A DNA stretch of 64,000 nt from Acanthochlamys bracteata (GCA_019914995.1 CM034130.1:7378001-7442000), one strand, 5' to 3'; counted from the stretch's first letter, positions 22,939-35,500 are shown. A program made the numbers and translations. Notes: a model not told the origin generated them from the sequence alone.

Positions 22939-25900
22939 AGCTCTGTGAGAGAAAGAGAAAGAAACAGAAAATTTTAGAGAGAGAGAACAATTGAAAGACT
23001 GCTCTAGAGAGAGAAAACAGAAATTGTGAGAAAGATTATTATAAGAGTGGTGCGGGCGGTAAGTGCCAAGCAACAACCAGCAACAAACATCAAACACTTG
23101 TGAAACAAATAATAAATTTAATACGTGGCATTGGTTTATTGGGTGTATATGGTGTACGGCATGATGGCGGGCGGAGGGGAAACGGAGAACAGCTCAGAAA
23201 CAAGAAAGAAGACCGGCGGAGAGTGACGTGGCAGGAAAGGCGGATAGAATCTTCCTCGAATTTCTGCGATGCCCGCCGGTGAATGAAAACTTTTTTGCCA
23301 AAAACTTAAAATAAATTACAAAACCAAAACTAAAAATTTATCCATTGATCCCGTGCTCTTAACCTGTGATTGATTATTATCTCTCTCTCCATTTTAATTT
23401 AAAAAAAGTTAGCAACTTGGGAGGTTTTGTTTGTTGGATTCCTACCTGCTGCATCAACTGAACATGCTTCTTTTCGATATTGTTTAAAAATTTAAAATTT
23501 TTTTTTGTAGTTTTCATTTAATTTAAAAACTATAATGTGTGGAGAGGACGAATTGCAGACGGAAACCAAGAAACTTCCAAAACCAACGTCCACAGTAAAC
23601 CACTATGCAATGCAATAATTTGCATATAATAGGCAAGCTCTTCGAAGCTTCTTTTATAGAGTTGACTTGCTTGCATGTTTGTTCAGTGTAATGATTTTGA
23701 AGCTTAGATCAAGTAGGAGTTTTTCCATATTGCAGTCTGTCCTCTGTGATAAAGATGGCTACACAAGTTGTCAATCTTGGTGGACTCATATAACACTAGC
23801 TACCCATATAAATCGTTACGTTCTTTTTTTTTATGTTAAAATTTTGAAAATTCTATTAGAATATACGATCAAACTCGGTCATACGAGTAGGTTTTAGAAT
23901 TTTTTTGAACCAAAAAATATCTCAAAATTTTAAAATTAATATCTATTTTATATGTAATAAATTAATAGTAAATAATAATAATAATTAATTTTTTGTAATT
24001 TTTAAAATTTAAAAATATTATAAAATTTTATTAAAAAATATATAATAAAAATTTAGAATAAAAAAAGTAAAATTACTTTCAAACGTTATTAACTATCATT
24101 GTGGGCCGGTTTGAGTAAAACCAGAGATAGACGATTTCAATCTGACATATGAAATGATTTAAAAAATTAAATTTGGATCAATTTCGGATCGATACGAATT
24201 GATCCGATAATTTAAACGAATTTGAATGGATCCAAATTGATTCGTTTAATTCTTATAATTATTTAGAAAGATTATATAAATTTTAATTTAATTAGTATAT
24301 TTTTCTTAACTTAACCTAATACACTTAATTTTTATTAAATTAATATATTTTATTAAGATTAATATTTTTTAGATACCTGATAATAAATAAATTTCATATA
24401 TTATTGTTAGAAGTTCGTTTTTATAATTTTTATTTTAACAATTTTAATTATCAAATAGATCGATCCGAATTTGATCCGAATATTAAACAGATTAGGTTAG
24501 GATTGATAATTTGGATACGTCTAATTACATTGATTAGATTATAGTTAAATAATTTGATCCGGTTAATATAATTTATTCCTTTGTTATTTAATTGTTTATT
24601 ACTTGTTAAAAAAATTATTAATTATGATTATTCCATATCTATCTTAAAAGTTAAGGTTAATAAAACAGTTATCCTTTTTAACAAATCAACTAATTTAACT
24701 AACAAATCATGTCGTATCGTATCGTATCCAAAATGTCCAACTTAATGCTTTATTCTCTAATGTGTAATGATTTATACAATCCAATTATTAGTGGAATGTT
24801 TTAAAGAAAGAACTCAACTAATACATTAGGAAAGAAAAAAAGAATTTGCATGTCATTAATTAAAACATTTGATCTTGATCTATTTTGTCATTAATAATAT
24901 TTAATCCTTCTCATGATAGGAAAGAAAAAACTTGAATCATTGACAAAATCTCGTGAGCTTTGCTTAGAAAGAAATGCAGTAAAGTTCAAGCTTTGTTAGA
25001 TACGTTATAATTAAACAAAATTTCATCAATAATAATACACACGTAGATGTAAATAAGTCAGTCGATATAAAAAGCTTAAGCAGGCATAAAAGTGTTCAAT
25101 AACGAAAAATAAAAACTTAATCTAAAAGCTTACGCCGAAAAATAAGAGCTTTTGGAATAGCAACACTTGTAATATGCGAAAGGGTCATTTGAAATTGCTT
25201 AAAATTAAAAGTTTTTTAAAATTTTATTTTATCTCAATAAAATACTAAAAATTATACATAAAAATATTTTATAATATACAGATTTATCTATATTTTAAAA
25301 TAATAATTTATTTTTTAAATATATAATTTATTTAGGGTATGCTTAATTTGAAATAAATTCATTTTTTAAAATAAATTTTAAAAAATGAAATTAAAAATTA
25401 AAATATTTAATAAAATATAATTTTTATATAATTTTGTAATATAATAATTTCTGAAATTAAATTTAAAAAATTGAAAAAAAAAGTTTATTTATATTATAAA
25501 TTTAAAAAATAAAAGCGCAAAAAAATGTCATTCTATTACTGTGCAGTTTCAAGAAAACTGACCTCGTTATTTCGGACTTCACATAATGTTCCTAAGAAAA
25601 AGCATGCATGAGAAAGAAAGAACATTTGATAAATTTAAAAAAATTGGTGTTGAGTTGAAAGAGCTTAGATTTTATATTAATGCATTAATTAACTATCTGC
25701 GAATGCAATTGTGATAATTTAATGACGATGGACGGTTGGAAACGAAAGAAAATTTTTTAATTATCTCGTTGAGTATGTTTGGAAGTTTCACGCAATTGTT
25801 AAGCAACTTTGCGATTGACAGTGTTTATCAATTAATCCACACTCATTTTTAGTTCATGTGTGTTTTAATTGTATTAAATTTATCTCAAATTTAAACTTAA

Positions 25901-26209
25901 ATTTATGTTTTATTTCATTTTACTCTAAACTTATCGAATTTAGTTTTAAATTATTTGTTGGTCAAAATTTGAGGTCAAATTCATTTACTTCAAACTTGTA
26001 CAATTTATTTCTAATTTAATTTTTATTGAATTTATTTCTACAAAACTTAATTTTAGAATATTTATTTTAAACTAATTAATATACACTTATAAATTGAATC
26101 CAAAATCACTTCACCTATATTAATTTCGCTGTCGAAGCGAATACCTTTTTAAATTTAGTTTCGGATACATTTGAACTTTCAAATACATTTAAATCGTAGG
26201 ACACCCTCA
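22939..26209. other. MAPKKK3-like promoter side and AT-rich spacer
   Basis: 22939-23100 is the probable kinase-gene leader, rich in CTCTCT on the transcribed strand. 23100-23290 is GC-richer but has no recognisable protein. From 23900 on the DNA is AT-rich, with repeated GATCCGAATTTG-type motifs at 24170-24560 suggesting an old degenerate repeat. No gene is supported. Confidence 0.55.
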
Positions 26210-26650
26210 CTTGTCATTATAGGTGCAAAAAACGGGCTGGTCCGGCCTGGTTTCAATTCTTACGATCCAGTCCGATCTATTTATTCAATTTATATTTTAA
26301 TTTTATATAAAAAATAGAAATTAAAAATTATTTTTAAAATAAAATAAAAAAATAAATATTTTTTATTTTTAAAATTTATTTTTTAGTAATATAAAAATAT
26401 TTTTAATTAAAATTTGATCTGGTCAACGGTCAATTTTGACCAGATCAACGTTGACCGGTCAATATGAACAGTTACCGGGCGGGCCGTCCGGCGGGCCAAC
26501 CTAATCGGCCTGTCCTGTCCGTTAAATCGGGCCGGATCAGCCCGGTCCTGTCACTGTTCACCAGGCCGGACGGATCAATAATCGGGCCAATTGACCGGGC
26601 CGCGTGCCGGACCGTTTGGCCCGACCCATTTTTATATCTCTACTTGTCAT
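26210..26650. mobile_element. Non-autonomous hAT element (MITE) with 8-bp target duplication
   Basis: The element spans 26218-26642 (425 bp) and is flanked by CTTGTCAT at 26210-26217 and again at 26643-26650. Ends are inverted: TATAGGTGCAAAAAACGGGC on the left and, read from the right end inward, TAGAGATATAAAAATGGGTC. An 8-bp duplication and TAG-type terminus fit the hAT superfamily. The interior holds a GC-rich block of GGGCCGG-type repeats, unlike its surroundings, and no transposase. It lies 680 bp upstream of the thioredoxin start codon. Confidence 0.88.
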
Positions 26651-27321
26651 ATTAAACTCTTTTAATTTTTCAATTTTATATTTTGTAATACATTTTTTAT
26701 AAATATATAAAAAATTTATTATATAAAAAAATTTTATATAATAAAATTATTTTATTATTTATTATTTTTTAAAAATAAAAAAATAAAATTTATTTTTAAA
26801 ATAAATAAAAATAATTTTCATTTTAAAAAAAATTTATTTTATAAATACTTTCAAACTCAGTCTGATCACTCTCCGAGTTTGTTTTTCCGAAAGTGAAAAT
26901 ACTTGATGAATTAATAATTTCAATGCACAAAATTAATGGGCTTGGGGACATGGGCCGGGCTGAAAAATCGGACTTGGTCTTGCAAACATAATTCACTAAC
27001 AGCAACCTGAAAACAAACTTGGCAATTCTATATACTTCAAATAAAAATCAAAATAAACAATTAAATTATACAGAAAAAAGGTTAGAAAAATGTGATCCAC
27101 ATGAAAATTGGAAATCATGATCGCCTCACGAGTCCAAAAACATATCCAGCTGTGCAATGTGTCCTGAGCAAGAAACTTAGGCACACCTAAACCACGCACA
27201 ATCCCTTCTTGTCTTCTTCACTACTACTACTACTAGTAGCTAACTTCATCGATCCTTAATTTTGTTAAATCATTCAAATTCTATTCCTGTCTTTCATAAT
27301 ACAAGAACAGAGAAAAAATCA
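26651..27321 (+). promoter_or_regulatory. Promoter and leader region of the thioredoxin m gene
   Basis: AT-rich from 26650 to 26830. The last ~200 bp before the ATG hold a (CTA)n patch (27222-27236) and a likely leader. I cannot define the transcription start. Confidence 0.45.
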
Positions 27322-27918
27322 ATGGCTATGGAGACATGCTTCCAAGTGACATCCATAGCTTCTAGAGCTACAACAAGTCTTGTTTATCCACAACACCTCA
27401 ACTACAAAGAGAAGCCCATCAATTTGCCAAGGAAGGGAACTAAACAGCACTCTCTTTCTTTATCCCGATCGGCAGGAGATCGCCGGAGATGCCTAGCTCA
27501 GTTCGTCTGCCAAGCTAAGAATACAGTTGATGCAGGTATATGTATTATATTCTTTCTATTGAAATACAAATTAGTATTAATAACCTCGTACACGATCACA
27601 GTGCAAACAGTAACGGATGCAAACTGGAACGACGTAGTTGTAGGAAGTGATACAACAGTGTTAGTCGAGTTCTGGGCACCGTGGTGCGGTCCTTGTAGGA
27701 TGATCGCACCGGTGATCGAAGAACTAGCAAAAGAGTACGCCGGAAAATTACTATGTTTCCAAGTGAACACAGATGATTCTCCGAACATCGCGACGAAGTA
27801 CGGAATCCGAAGCATACCAACAGTGCTGTTGTTCAGGAATGGTGAGAAGAAGGAGAGTGTTGTTGGTGCTGTGCCTAAAGCTACCTTGACTGCTGCTATT
27901 GATAAGTACTTGGAATAA
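27322..27918 (+). CDS. Chloroplast thioredoxin m-type
   Basis: Two exons, 27322-27535 and 27602-27918, give 176 residues. An N-terminal Ser/Thr/Arg-rich transit peptide of about 65 residues ([20 protein letters not shown]) precedes a complete thioredoxin domain. The active site is [10 protein letters not shown]; the cis-proline loop is [12 protein letters not shown]; the end is AAIDKYLE. Thioredoxin m receives electrons from ferredoxin via ferredoxin-thioredoxin reductase and reduces disulphides of stromal enzymes. The start was set at MAMETC because it begins a typical transit peptide and has a good AATGGC context; an upstream in-frame ATG at 27262 would add 20 unlikely residues. The 66-nt intron is in frame and stop-free, so unspliced RNA would still encode a full-length protein with 22 extra residues. 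Confidence 0.95.
   Translation: MAMETCFQVTSIASRATTSLVYPQHLNYKEKPINLPRKGTKQHSLSLSRSAGDRRRCLAQFVCQAKNTVDAGICIIFFLLKYKLVLITSYTITVQTVTDANWNDVVVGSDTTVLVEFWAPWCGPCRMIAPVIEELAKEYAGKLLCFQVNTDDSPNIATKYGIRSIPTVLLFRNGEKKESVVGAVPKATLTAAIDKYLE
27536..27601 (+). other. 66-nt in-frame, stop-free intron of thioredoxin m
   Basis: The donor is GCAG|GTATATG and the acceptor GATCACAG|TGCAAAC. Its length is a multiple of three with no stop. Splicing joins GAT GCA G|TG CAA to read DAVQ, the expected start of the mature domain. If retained it adds 22 mostly hydrophobic residues containing [13 protein letters not shown]. Confidence 0.85.
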
Positions 27919-29600
27919 TTGATTCATGGTAATTGTATATGTTTGGTTTGATTTGATTTGATGATGATGTTCACTTGTGCAATTATAAAGCTTTGTTGTT
28001 GAAAATAGTTTGATATAATCAAAATCTGATATCTCTTGTTTGCGAACATAAGAGTTGATTGGGAGTGTTTTTTATTTAAAAAAAAAAGTGAATTTAAAAA
28101 AAATTAAAAATAAGTTGTAAAAAATAAATTATATTGTCATTTAAAAATAATTTTTGAACAAAAACAAAAAATAACACTCTGAAATTTATTTTTTTTTGAA
28201 TATTTATTTTTGTTGCAAGTTATTTTTGGAGTTTTCTTATAACGAGTTAATTTTTTTCTCTAATTTAACCGTTTTTTATCTAATTTAATCACTTTGTTAT
28301 TTTATGTTAGTAATGAAGTTCTCTAATTATATTTTATTTTAACTAAACACCTCAAATACGCAACGGAAATATAAAGCTTGCCAAAAATATTATAATTTAA
28401 TCAATGAGATAAAATGAGAAGCAACATACAATATGTATAATATTTTACGTGAAAAATCCTCTATTAGGCAAAGATGAAAAACTACGGCAGTAACGAAAAA
28501 AAAAATTAACTAGAAAATAAATGTTATACCACTCTATTTATAAGATTACTATCAAGCATAGCTCTTCCTGGAGAGATTATAATTATTTTTTACAAATTAG
28601 GATTGTTGTGGCTACCATAGAACAAGAGTGTGTGTTTGGATATTTATTATTGCTAGTTTTTTTTATTATTTCAAATATAGAGCTTATTTTTTTTATTTAT
28701 AGTTTTATCTGAATAGGCTTTGATTGGATGATGAAAAATAATTGTAAAGAAAGTTCTTCCAAAATATCTTTATAAAACAACTGTCATTTAAAAATATTTT
28801 GGTATATAAATCTAAATGTAATAAATAAGCACCATATTTTTTACTATCTTAGAGTATTTCATATAACTCTAATAGTTTAAAAAAATTATATTGCCAATAT
28901 AAAAAAATAAAAAAAATGCCTAAACAAAGCATATCTCAGCAAATAGTGGAGTGTTTTTATTAAGTATTCGATGTTTATTAAAAAAATTAAAAATTACAAT
29001 TGTTGGTGGGAAGATTTTTATAAGGCAGACATGATTTTAACCCATTCTTTCCTCATTTACATTTACCCTTTGTTGTTTCCAAACACGGTCCAATAACTGC
29101 CCACCTTACGAAGCCTATTCAAATAAGCCCAATTCCAGTTAATGGCCCAAGTTTATACAAAGTCCATCAGTATGCCGCCACGTCAGCATGACGCACACTA
29201 GTCAGTTAACGGTCAACGCTTTCTCTGGGATGTTGGGGATTTGAATGTTTTGTAAAATAGAAAATATTTTTATTTTTTTATTTAAAAAAATAATAAAAAT
29301 ATGTAATAAAAAAATTTTACTGAATTTTTTTATATTTTCTAAATTTTTAAATAAATTTTTATATAATTATAAAATATGTATTAAAAAATAATAAAATTAA
29401 AAATTAAAAAAAAATATCTGGGATAAGCAATCCCAAAAACCCCCTTAAAAATTGAGCGTTTCCAATTCTTCTCTTGAAAAAAAAAAAATTTAACGATCTT
29501 TCCCACTCTCTCAATCAAGAGGACAAAAACAGCTGTAATCTTTTTCACTTTTTTTTCTATTGATTAAATTCAATTTAATTCAATTCCCTTTATTCTTCAC
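27919..29600. other. AT-rich spacer after thioredoxin m
   Basis: The thioredoxin 3' UTR runs to perhaps 28050, then low-complexity AT DNA. 28050-28180 has GGGAGTGTTTTTT and, in inverse, AATAACACTCTG ends suggestive of another small inverted-repeat element. 29235-29450 is a member of the AT-rich repeat family also seen at 54.26-54.53 kb. 29460-29600 is probably the leader of the next locus. Confidence 0.5.
29235..29450. repeat. AT-rich inverted-terminus repeat, copy A
   Basis: Its AT-rich body is closely similar to 54260-54530. It ends ATAAGCAATCCCAAAAACCC, whose inverse resembles its start (TTGGGGATTTG). Length is about 215 bp. Probably a MITE. Confidence 0.5.
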
Positions 29601-29617
29601 TGAATTGAGAGCTCACC

Positions 29618-29734
29618 ATGGGTAGCTCTACTTCATCAGCCGGTAATGGAAGTGGCATTGGTAGTAGTCATCGCCGTAGATTCTCTAAGTTACGTAACAA
29701 TCGCCGCAGTGGAAGTAGTAGTTCAGAAGCTTGA
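29618..29734 (+). CDS. 38-codon Ser/Arg-rich small ORF (possible uORF)
   Basis: The start has a strong context (CACCATGGG) and encodes MGSSTSSAGNGSGIGSSHRR then a basic, serine-rich end. I do not recognise it. It may be a small protein, an upstream ORF in the leader of the exons near 31.2-31.5 kb, or the first exon of a spliced gene whose donor I could not place. Confidence 0.35.
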   Translation: MGSSTSSAGNGSGIGSSHRRRFSKLRNNRRSGSSSSEA

Positions 29735-31167
29735 AATGCTATATCTGACGCTCAAGTTTTGTTGGAGTCATTCGAATCGTGATTATTGGGATCAGTTTTT
29801 GGTTTTCTAGAAAAGAAAATTTTCTGAGTTTTGTTTTTTGTGGTTGCTTTTTTGTTTTTGTTCTTTTATATTTTTTTGAAGTTGTGGATCTTGTGATTTT
29901 TGGTGTTTGTTTGATGCAAGGGGAGATGATGAAGTTTTAAAGATAGGTGGTTGGCATGCTTACCGAGATCTCTGCCAGTTGAGTTACTTGTCATATAGAT
30001 TTCATTCTTTCATGTTGTTAACATTTACTTGAAATATTGAGAAATTTGTGTGTTCTGCTTGCAGAAGTTACAGCAACTTGTTAGATGTAAATAGTTGTTG
30101 TGGAACTTGGAAGAGTGTTTACTTAAGACATAGTTATGGTAGGCCTAGTAAATCTGGCCTGGCAATTTATCATAAAAGGAGATAAAAGTTAAGTGTAATG
30201 CTTCCACAACATTGCAGGTAATGAAGGTTAGGACTATTTTGCACTAGTGAGACCCTAATAAGCACTTCTGTTTTGATGATTAATATCAAATGATTTCCTA
30301 AACAATAGCTCCATTTAAGAGCTACAAGCAAGTGACTGCAGCTGGATTTGCAACAAAGTGAAAATTATTGTGTGTAAACATGCACCAGGTTCATCCATCT
30401 CACGCTTTCGTCATCTGTCTTTCATTTCTTCGTGTTGCTCAGACCTTCAAGGAAGTGTTTATAAGAGAGCGGAAGCCTGGCGCATGACCAGTTGCACGCA
30501 TGGAACGTGGAAATGTTGCGGTTTGCGCTGCTGATTGTCGATTAACAGCATTCAAATCAGTTGATGATTGTTTGCAGTTCTGCGTTAAGGTAAAGTTTTC
30601 TCAAACCTAGATCTCGAACTCTTTTGTTGGTTATATGGGTTTTCCTCCAGAATAAAGCACAATTATGCATTACAATCATCATATTAGTTCAAATTGTTTT
30701 AGAAGTACTCAGCACTAGTCGTGATGCTCTCTTCACCTTGGTGAAATTTGTTGTCTCATCAAACAAGAACGTCCACTGAAACTAATGGCTGTCACTACCT
30801 CTTGTAATGATCCCAACTAAATACAATTGGTCTTGTTCATCCAGTGAGATACTTCAGGTGCATACCAGTTGCACACTACCGAGTGGACTTTTTCACTTTC
30901 CTGCCAGTTTTTCCTGCAGACGTTCATCCTTCAATTTCTGTTACAATGGTGATTGCTTGAACAGCGAGAGCACACCATATGAATATTTTAATTGCCTAAT
31001 TCTACTTCAATTGTCCTGCTTCTATTGGTCCTTCAGTTCTATAGATGACTGGTGGCTGCTTTCAGACCCTATTGAAGTTGTCAGTCTCCTCACTACAAGG
31101 ATTTTGTTTTATATGTACTCTCTCTGTATGTCACTGCTCTTTGTCTCATGACATTTTCTGTAAACAG

Positions 31168-31522
31168 CAAGTATCGTAATGTTTTCACAGACAATAAGCG
31201 AACAGTGTCTATCAGGTCGCGTGTGGAGTTTGGAAAGGTTTATCTTCACATGTTATCTAAAAGTATCATCACTTGCATATGAGGTTTATATTCTGATAAA
31301 CGCTGCAGGTTGCATTTGTTGTAATTGGAGCTACAGTGTTAGGCAGTACCACATTTTTAAAGAAGGGCGTGACTATGTGTATATATAAAGGAGATGAGGT
31401 ACTATTTGTTATTCATTTCATGCTGTCTTGTTATTTACTTTCTGGAATTATAGTTTCCTACTTCCACTTACTCATGCCCTTCTTGCGGTTTGGTTATTCA
31501 GCATTTGGAGGAAGCACTGTAA
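31168..31522 (+). CDS. 3' exons of an unidentified small, possibly membrane-anchored protein
   Basis: Three well-formed exons join in one frame: 31168-31237 (KYRNVFTDNKRTVSIRSRVE, then FGK), 31309-31398 (VAFVVIGATVLGSTTFLKKG, then VTMCIYKGDE) and 31502-31522 (HLEEAL, stop). Acceptors AACAG, GCTGCAG and TTCAG and donors AAG|GTTTAT and GAG|GTACTA are consistent. VAFVVIGATVLGSTTFL could form one membrane segment. The 5' part is uncertain: an exon ending at 30588/30589 (GCGTTAAG|GTAAAG) has the right phase and offers an ATG near 30563. Family not recognised. A non-coding transcript is the alternative. Confidence 0.42.
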
Positions 31523-32589
31523 TTTTGCGTCTGTGAAAGAAGACTGCAATACTCAAGGTTATCTTGTTAATATTATGTCCCAATGCTAGCACGCCAGAAT
31601 GACGTGATGGTGGCTACATACGGGGACCGATTGAGGGATTGAAGGACCTCTTCAAGCAAACTTGTTGTGTCCTCGCTAGCAGCCCGAACTTTTCGTTATT
31701 GGAAACTTCATGCACTTCTACAACCAGCATTGGTTTTCATCAGATTCACAGAACCATTTATGCAGGATTCTTGAGAGAAACTTGACCGTTTCAAAAATTA
31801 TGCAGGATTCCATAGAGATGGATGCGGCCCTCATTGCTAAAACAGTGAAAAGACACTTGAACTCTACCCTCTGTTTGCCTGACCTATTAGGTGTATCTTA
31901 GAACAACACTAAAGACTTCGCGGGTAATGGCTGATTATCCAATGCTTTGAATCTCTCCAGTTAATGTATGCAGGGCATGTTGAGCTCAGGTCGGCGTAGG
32001 AGTGTAATGCCTGTGAATTTCATCTTTGTTCATATCGATGTTGCTTTAACTGATATACTTCCTGTGATTTTCGTGAGACTGCAAGGACAAATAGATTCAT
32101 GTCATATACAGTTGCGTAAAAAACATAGCCGCAACTTGAGTTCGTTCCCTCAGATATTATCTTCATGTATATACTTACCACCACTGTCGTATGCTTTGCA
32201 AAGCTTTGTATCGACGAAAAGTTTCAAGATCATAACAGCCACTGGTGCTCAGCTAATGCGAAAATATCAGGAGCTACTGAGCGAACCATGTCGAAAATCT
32301 TTTCACTCTTTTGTTATGATTGTTAGCAAACAATTTGCCATCACAATATACAGAGTACTATCTTACAACAACAGCTAGAAGAACCAAAAAGGAAAACGAG
32401 AAAAATATGGGGCAAAAAGAACCATACAGGAGTAAACTAAAAAGCTAAAGACCTTATACTTCGTTCGTTGGATTAGTGCGGTGAGAAAGCTGTCAGAAAT
32501 AAAGGTATACGCTCCAAACTATGTAGTTTAAGTAGGTATTCACCGGTGGCACAGTATATGTACATTACTATGTCATGAGTTATATCTCT
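31523..32589. other. 3' flanks between the small locus and SEUSS
   Basis: Composition is moderate rather than extremely AT-rich, consistent with 3' UTR of both converging transcripts. Several 60-130-codon plus-strand frames (for example 31968-32378) show no domain and are likely chance. Confidence 0.45.
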
Positions 32590-35500
32590 TCACGGCGAAG
32601 GCTTCCAATCAAATTGAGAATTATTGAAGCTGTTACCAGCTTGAAGTGCTCCTAAGGACTGGTCATTGAAGCCTTGCTGTCGCAGATAATTCACACCTAC
32701 CGGGTTCTGTGGCGCATAATTCATTCCGCCATTTCCATTCAATAAAATGGTGTTATTCATCATCGGCGGTCCCAAACTGTTAGCTGCGGGTAATCTGCCG
32801 ACATTGTTTACTCCTCCAAGCCCCATTCCAGTACCCAGATTATTTACCATGCAATTGTTCATTGAGGAGTTACCCTGGTGTAAAGGAGCAACACCACCAA
32901 CCCCTTTCAATCCATTTCCCAGAGTATGCATGCCCTTAATTTTTGATGATGATATCATCTCTTGCAAGAGATGTTGCACAGAGCTTCGTGACTCATTCGG
33001 GTCACCATGCGACTGTGCAGTTATGTTTTGCATTATGGGTATATTTGTCGGCAAATGCTTGGGAACTAAGGGCGGGGTATTCTGAGAGGAGGTTACAAGG
33101 AAGTTACCATTAGATGTCAACTGAGCAGAGGAAGTGAATGGAGAAGAAGTCGAATTGGGCAGGGATGGCTGAAGTGGACTAGAAGGGTTGGCTGATGGCA
33201 GCTGGCTTCTATTTCCACCAGCATAGTTGTTATTCCCTGCACTAACACTGGGTTCTTGTTTTGGAGCAAATGAGTTCTGGATGCCACCAGTAGTTGCTGG
33301 AGATGATGAAACGTTAGGAGGAACATTCAAGGGGTTGTTCGCACTAGGTAAGCCATTACTGCCGGAAGAAGCAGGTTGCATGTTTGGTTTGCTGTTCATG
33401 GCAGCTTGAGAAGAACTCTGCACATTATTGTTGCTCATATTTTGAATTGAAGGTTTTTGCTCCTGGACTTGTTGAGGTTGCTGACCTTGGAGCGACTCCG
33501 AAGCTCTATTGAAGTTCATCAAACTATCTGCACACAAGAAAGAACGTATACAATAATTTTAGATATGTAATCATTCGGCTACATACATGTCTGCTATAGC
33601 AATGCTATGAATATACATTTGATATCGACCATTTGAGTTGAAGAGGAAAGATACCTAAAGGTCCTCGACCAGTTTCTCTGCTATAGTCTATCAAATCCTT
33701 CATACAGTTGACTACTTCTGAAATCTGTTATGAATTACGAATCAAAATTGGTAACCAGAAAATATATACCTCTTACTAAAATTTTAGCAACTAATCTAGT
33801 AAATAGCCAAAATCATGGAATCTTCAAATGTAAAGGAAGAAACAAATTAATTTAAAATACCCATGGAATAAGCTAATTGCAACTAGATACGAAAAACAAC
33901 ATACCTGGAGGCATCGGACATATCTTTTCGTATATCCTAAATCATTCACAAGGGGTACCTCAAGAGCTTTAGCTAATTGACGAGCAGATCCTACAAACCT
34001 GTTTATGAAACTACATGTTCATCTAACTGAATTCCATAATGAAAATTCTACAACTATGTGCTGCAGGTATTAAATGTAATACAACATAAAAATCAATAGG
34101 AGAAGCTGAGGTAACTGTAATAAAGTTCAAGCACACAATCTACTCACGAAATATCTTGATTGAAATGCCCCACATGGTAGCTCCTATTTGAAAGTCTTAT
34201 TTATATCCATAATTTAGCCATTAATTGCAGAATGTGTAAAACCCGCACTAATCAGACACTGGGTTCTGTAGATTCTCTAGAATTACAAACAAAATGGTGC
34301 TATGAAAACGTCTGCTTAGAATCATCGGTGTTTATTTTTTCAATAGTATTATAGGTACCCTCTCTATTACCCCCTTGTGCACCTTTGTATTTTAAATTCA
34401 CCCACCATACCCAAATACCCATCCCAACACTGCCTATCTCATCCCACTCATTCCACACAATAAACAAGAAAAGGTTACTTCAGGGGGTACACAATATTAC
34501 TCTTACTTTTTACAAAATTCTATTAGGCAGAAGAGCACCATATAGCTACATTAATGTAAAGTTATGACAATAAAGGAAAGAAAATTGCAATTCATTCTTT
34601 TCCTCTGACAAAAAAGATTCCTATATAAGTAAACTAGTGCATGCCTAGACCAAACCGGCATATATTGAAATTGGCACATCATGTAACTCCAATACTACAT
34701 CTTTTCTTATGCACCTCCAGATAAGTAAGTACATTTACTTAATAAGCCTTTTGCAATGATTCAACAGCTACAAGCAAACCTACTACATAATAAAGTTGAG
34801 AAGAAAATAAGCTAACTCTACAGCAACCACAATCTCAAAGATGATAGTGGAATGTGTCTCTATATTCACTGCATCAATTACTAAGGACATCAAAAGGAGA
34901 GAAAAACAAAGAAAGCAAGACGATATACAAAGATCAGATAAGCAAGCTTTTGACTTACGAATTACATGTAGACTGAAATTCTTGAGCAGGTAATTCTCCA
35001 GATTCAATCTGATTCTGATATTTCTGAACAACACCTCGGAGTTGATTAATCTGTACAGCAGCAGCATCAATCAAAAAACATAAATAGCCAAGTTCGTCTG
35101 GGTAAGCTAAAGTATAGAACAAGGAAGGGTACTAGCTAGCTACCTGGGGCACTAACAGTCTCCGGGGTATAAGCTCCTCATGACGTCTGGCACAAAACTC
35201 CCACGACAAAATCTTTGGACAGATATTGGCACCAAACACAATGGTATCAGTTAGACTTTGCTCAGATGCCTAAAAGAGAATTCTAATAATAGTCTTTCCT
35301 AATTGACTTATCACCTTAATGTCTGGAGAGAAAACAACCCTCAACTGGCCTTCACGTACAACTCGTAGTTGCTCAAATACACTCTCCTGGATTGCTTTTG
35401 CATAATCAAGGACTATGTGACCCGATGCGTTCTGGTATTCATTAGGCATATCTACATACAAAAGTTCATCCAAAGTACCGCTAGCATACTTGATTTGAAA

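Noticed and set aside
23100..23282. 60-codon frame upstream of the kinase gene
   Set aside because: Arg/Gly-rich by composition only; it falls in promoter/leader DNA and has no family resemblance.
26464..26655. 63-codon frame rich in Arg/Pro/Gly
   Set aside because: It is entirely explained by the GC-rich interior of the hAT MITE.
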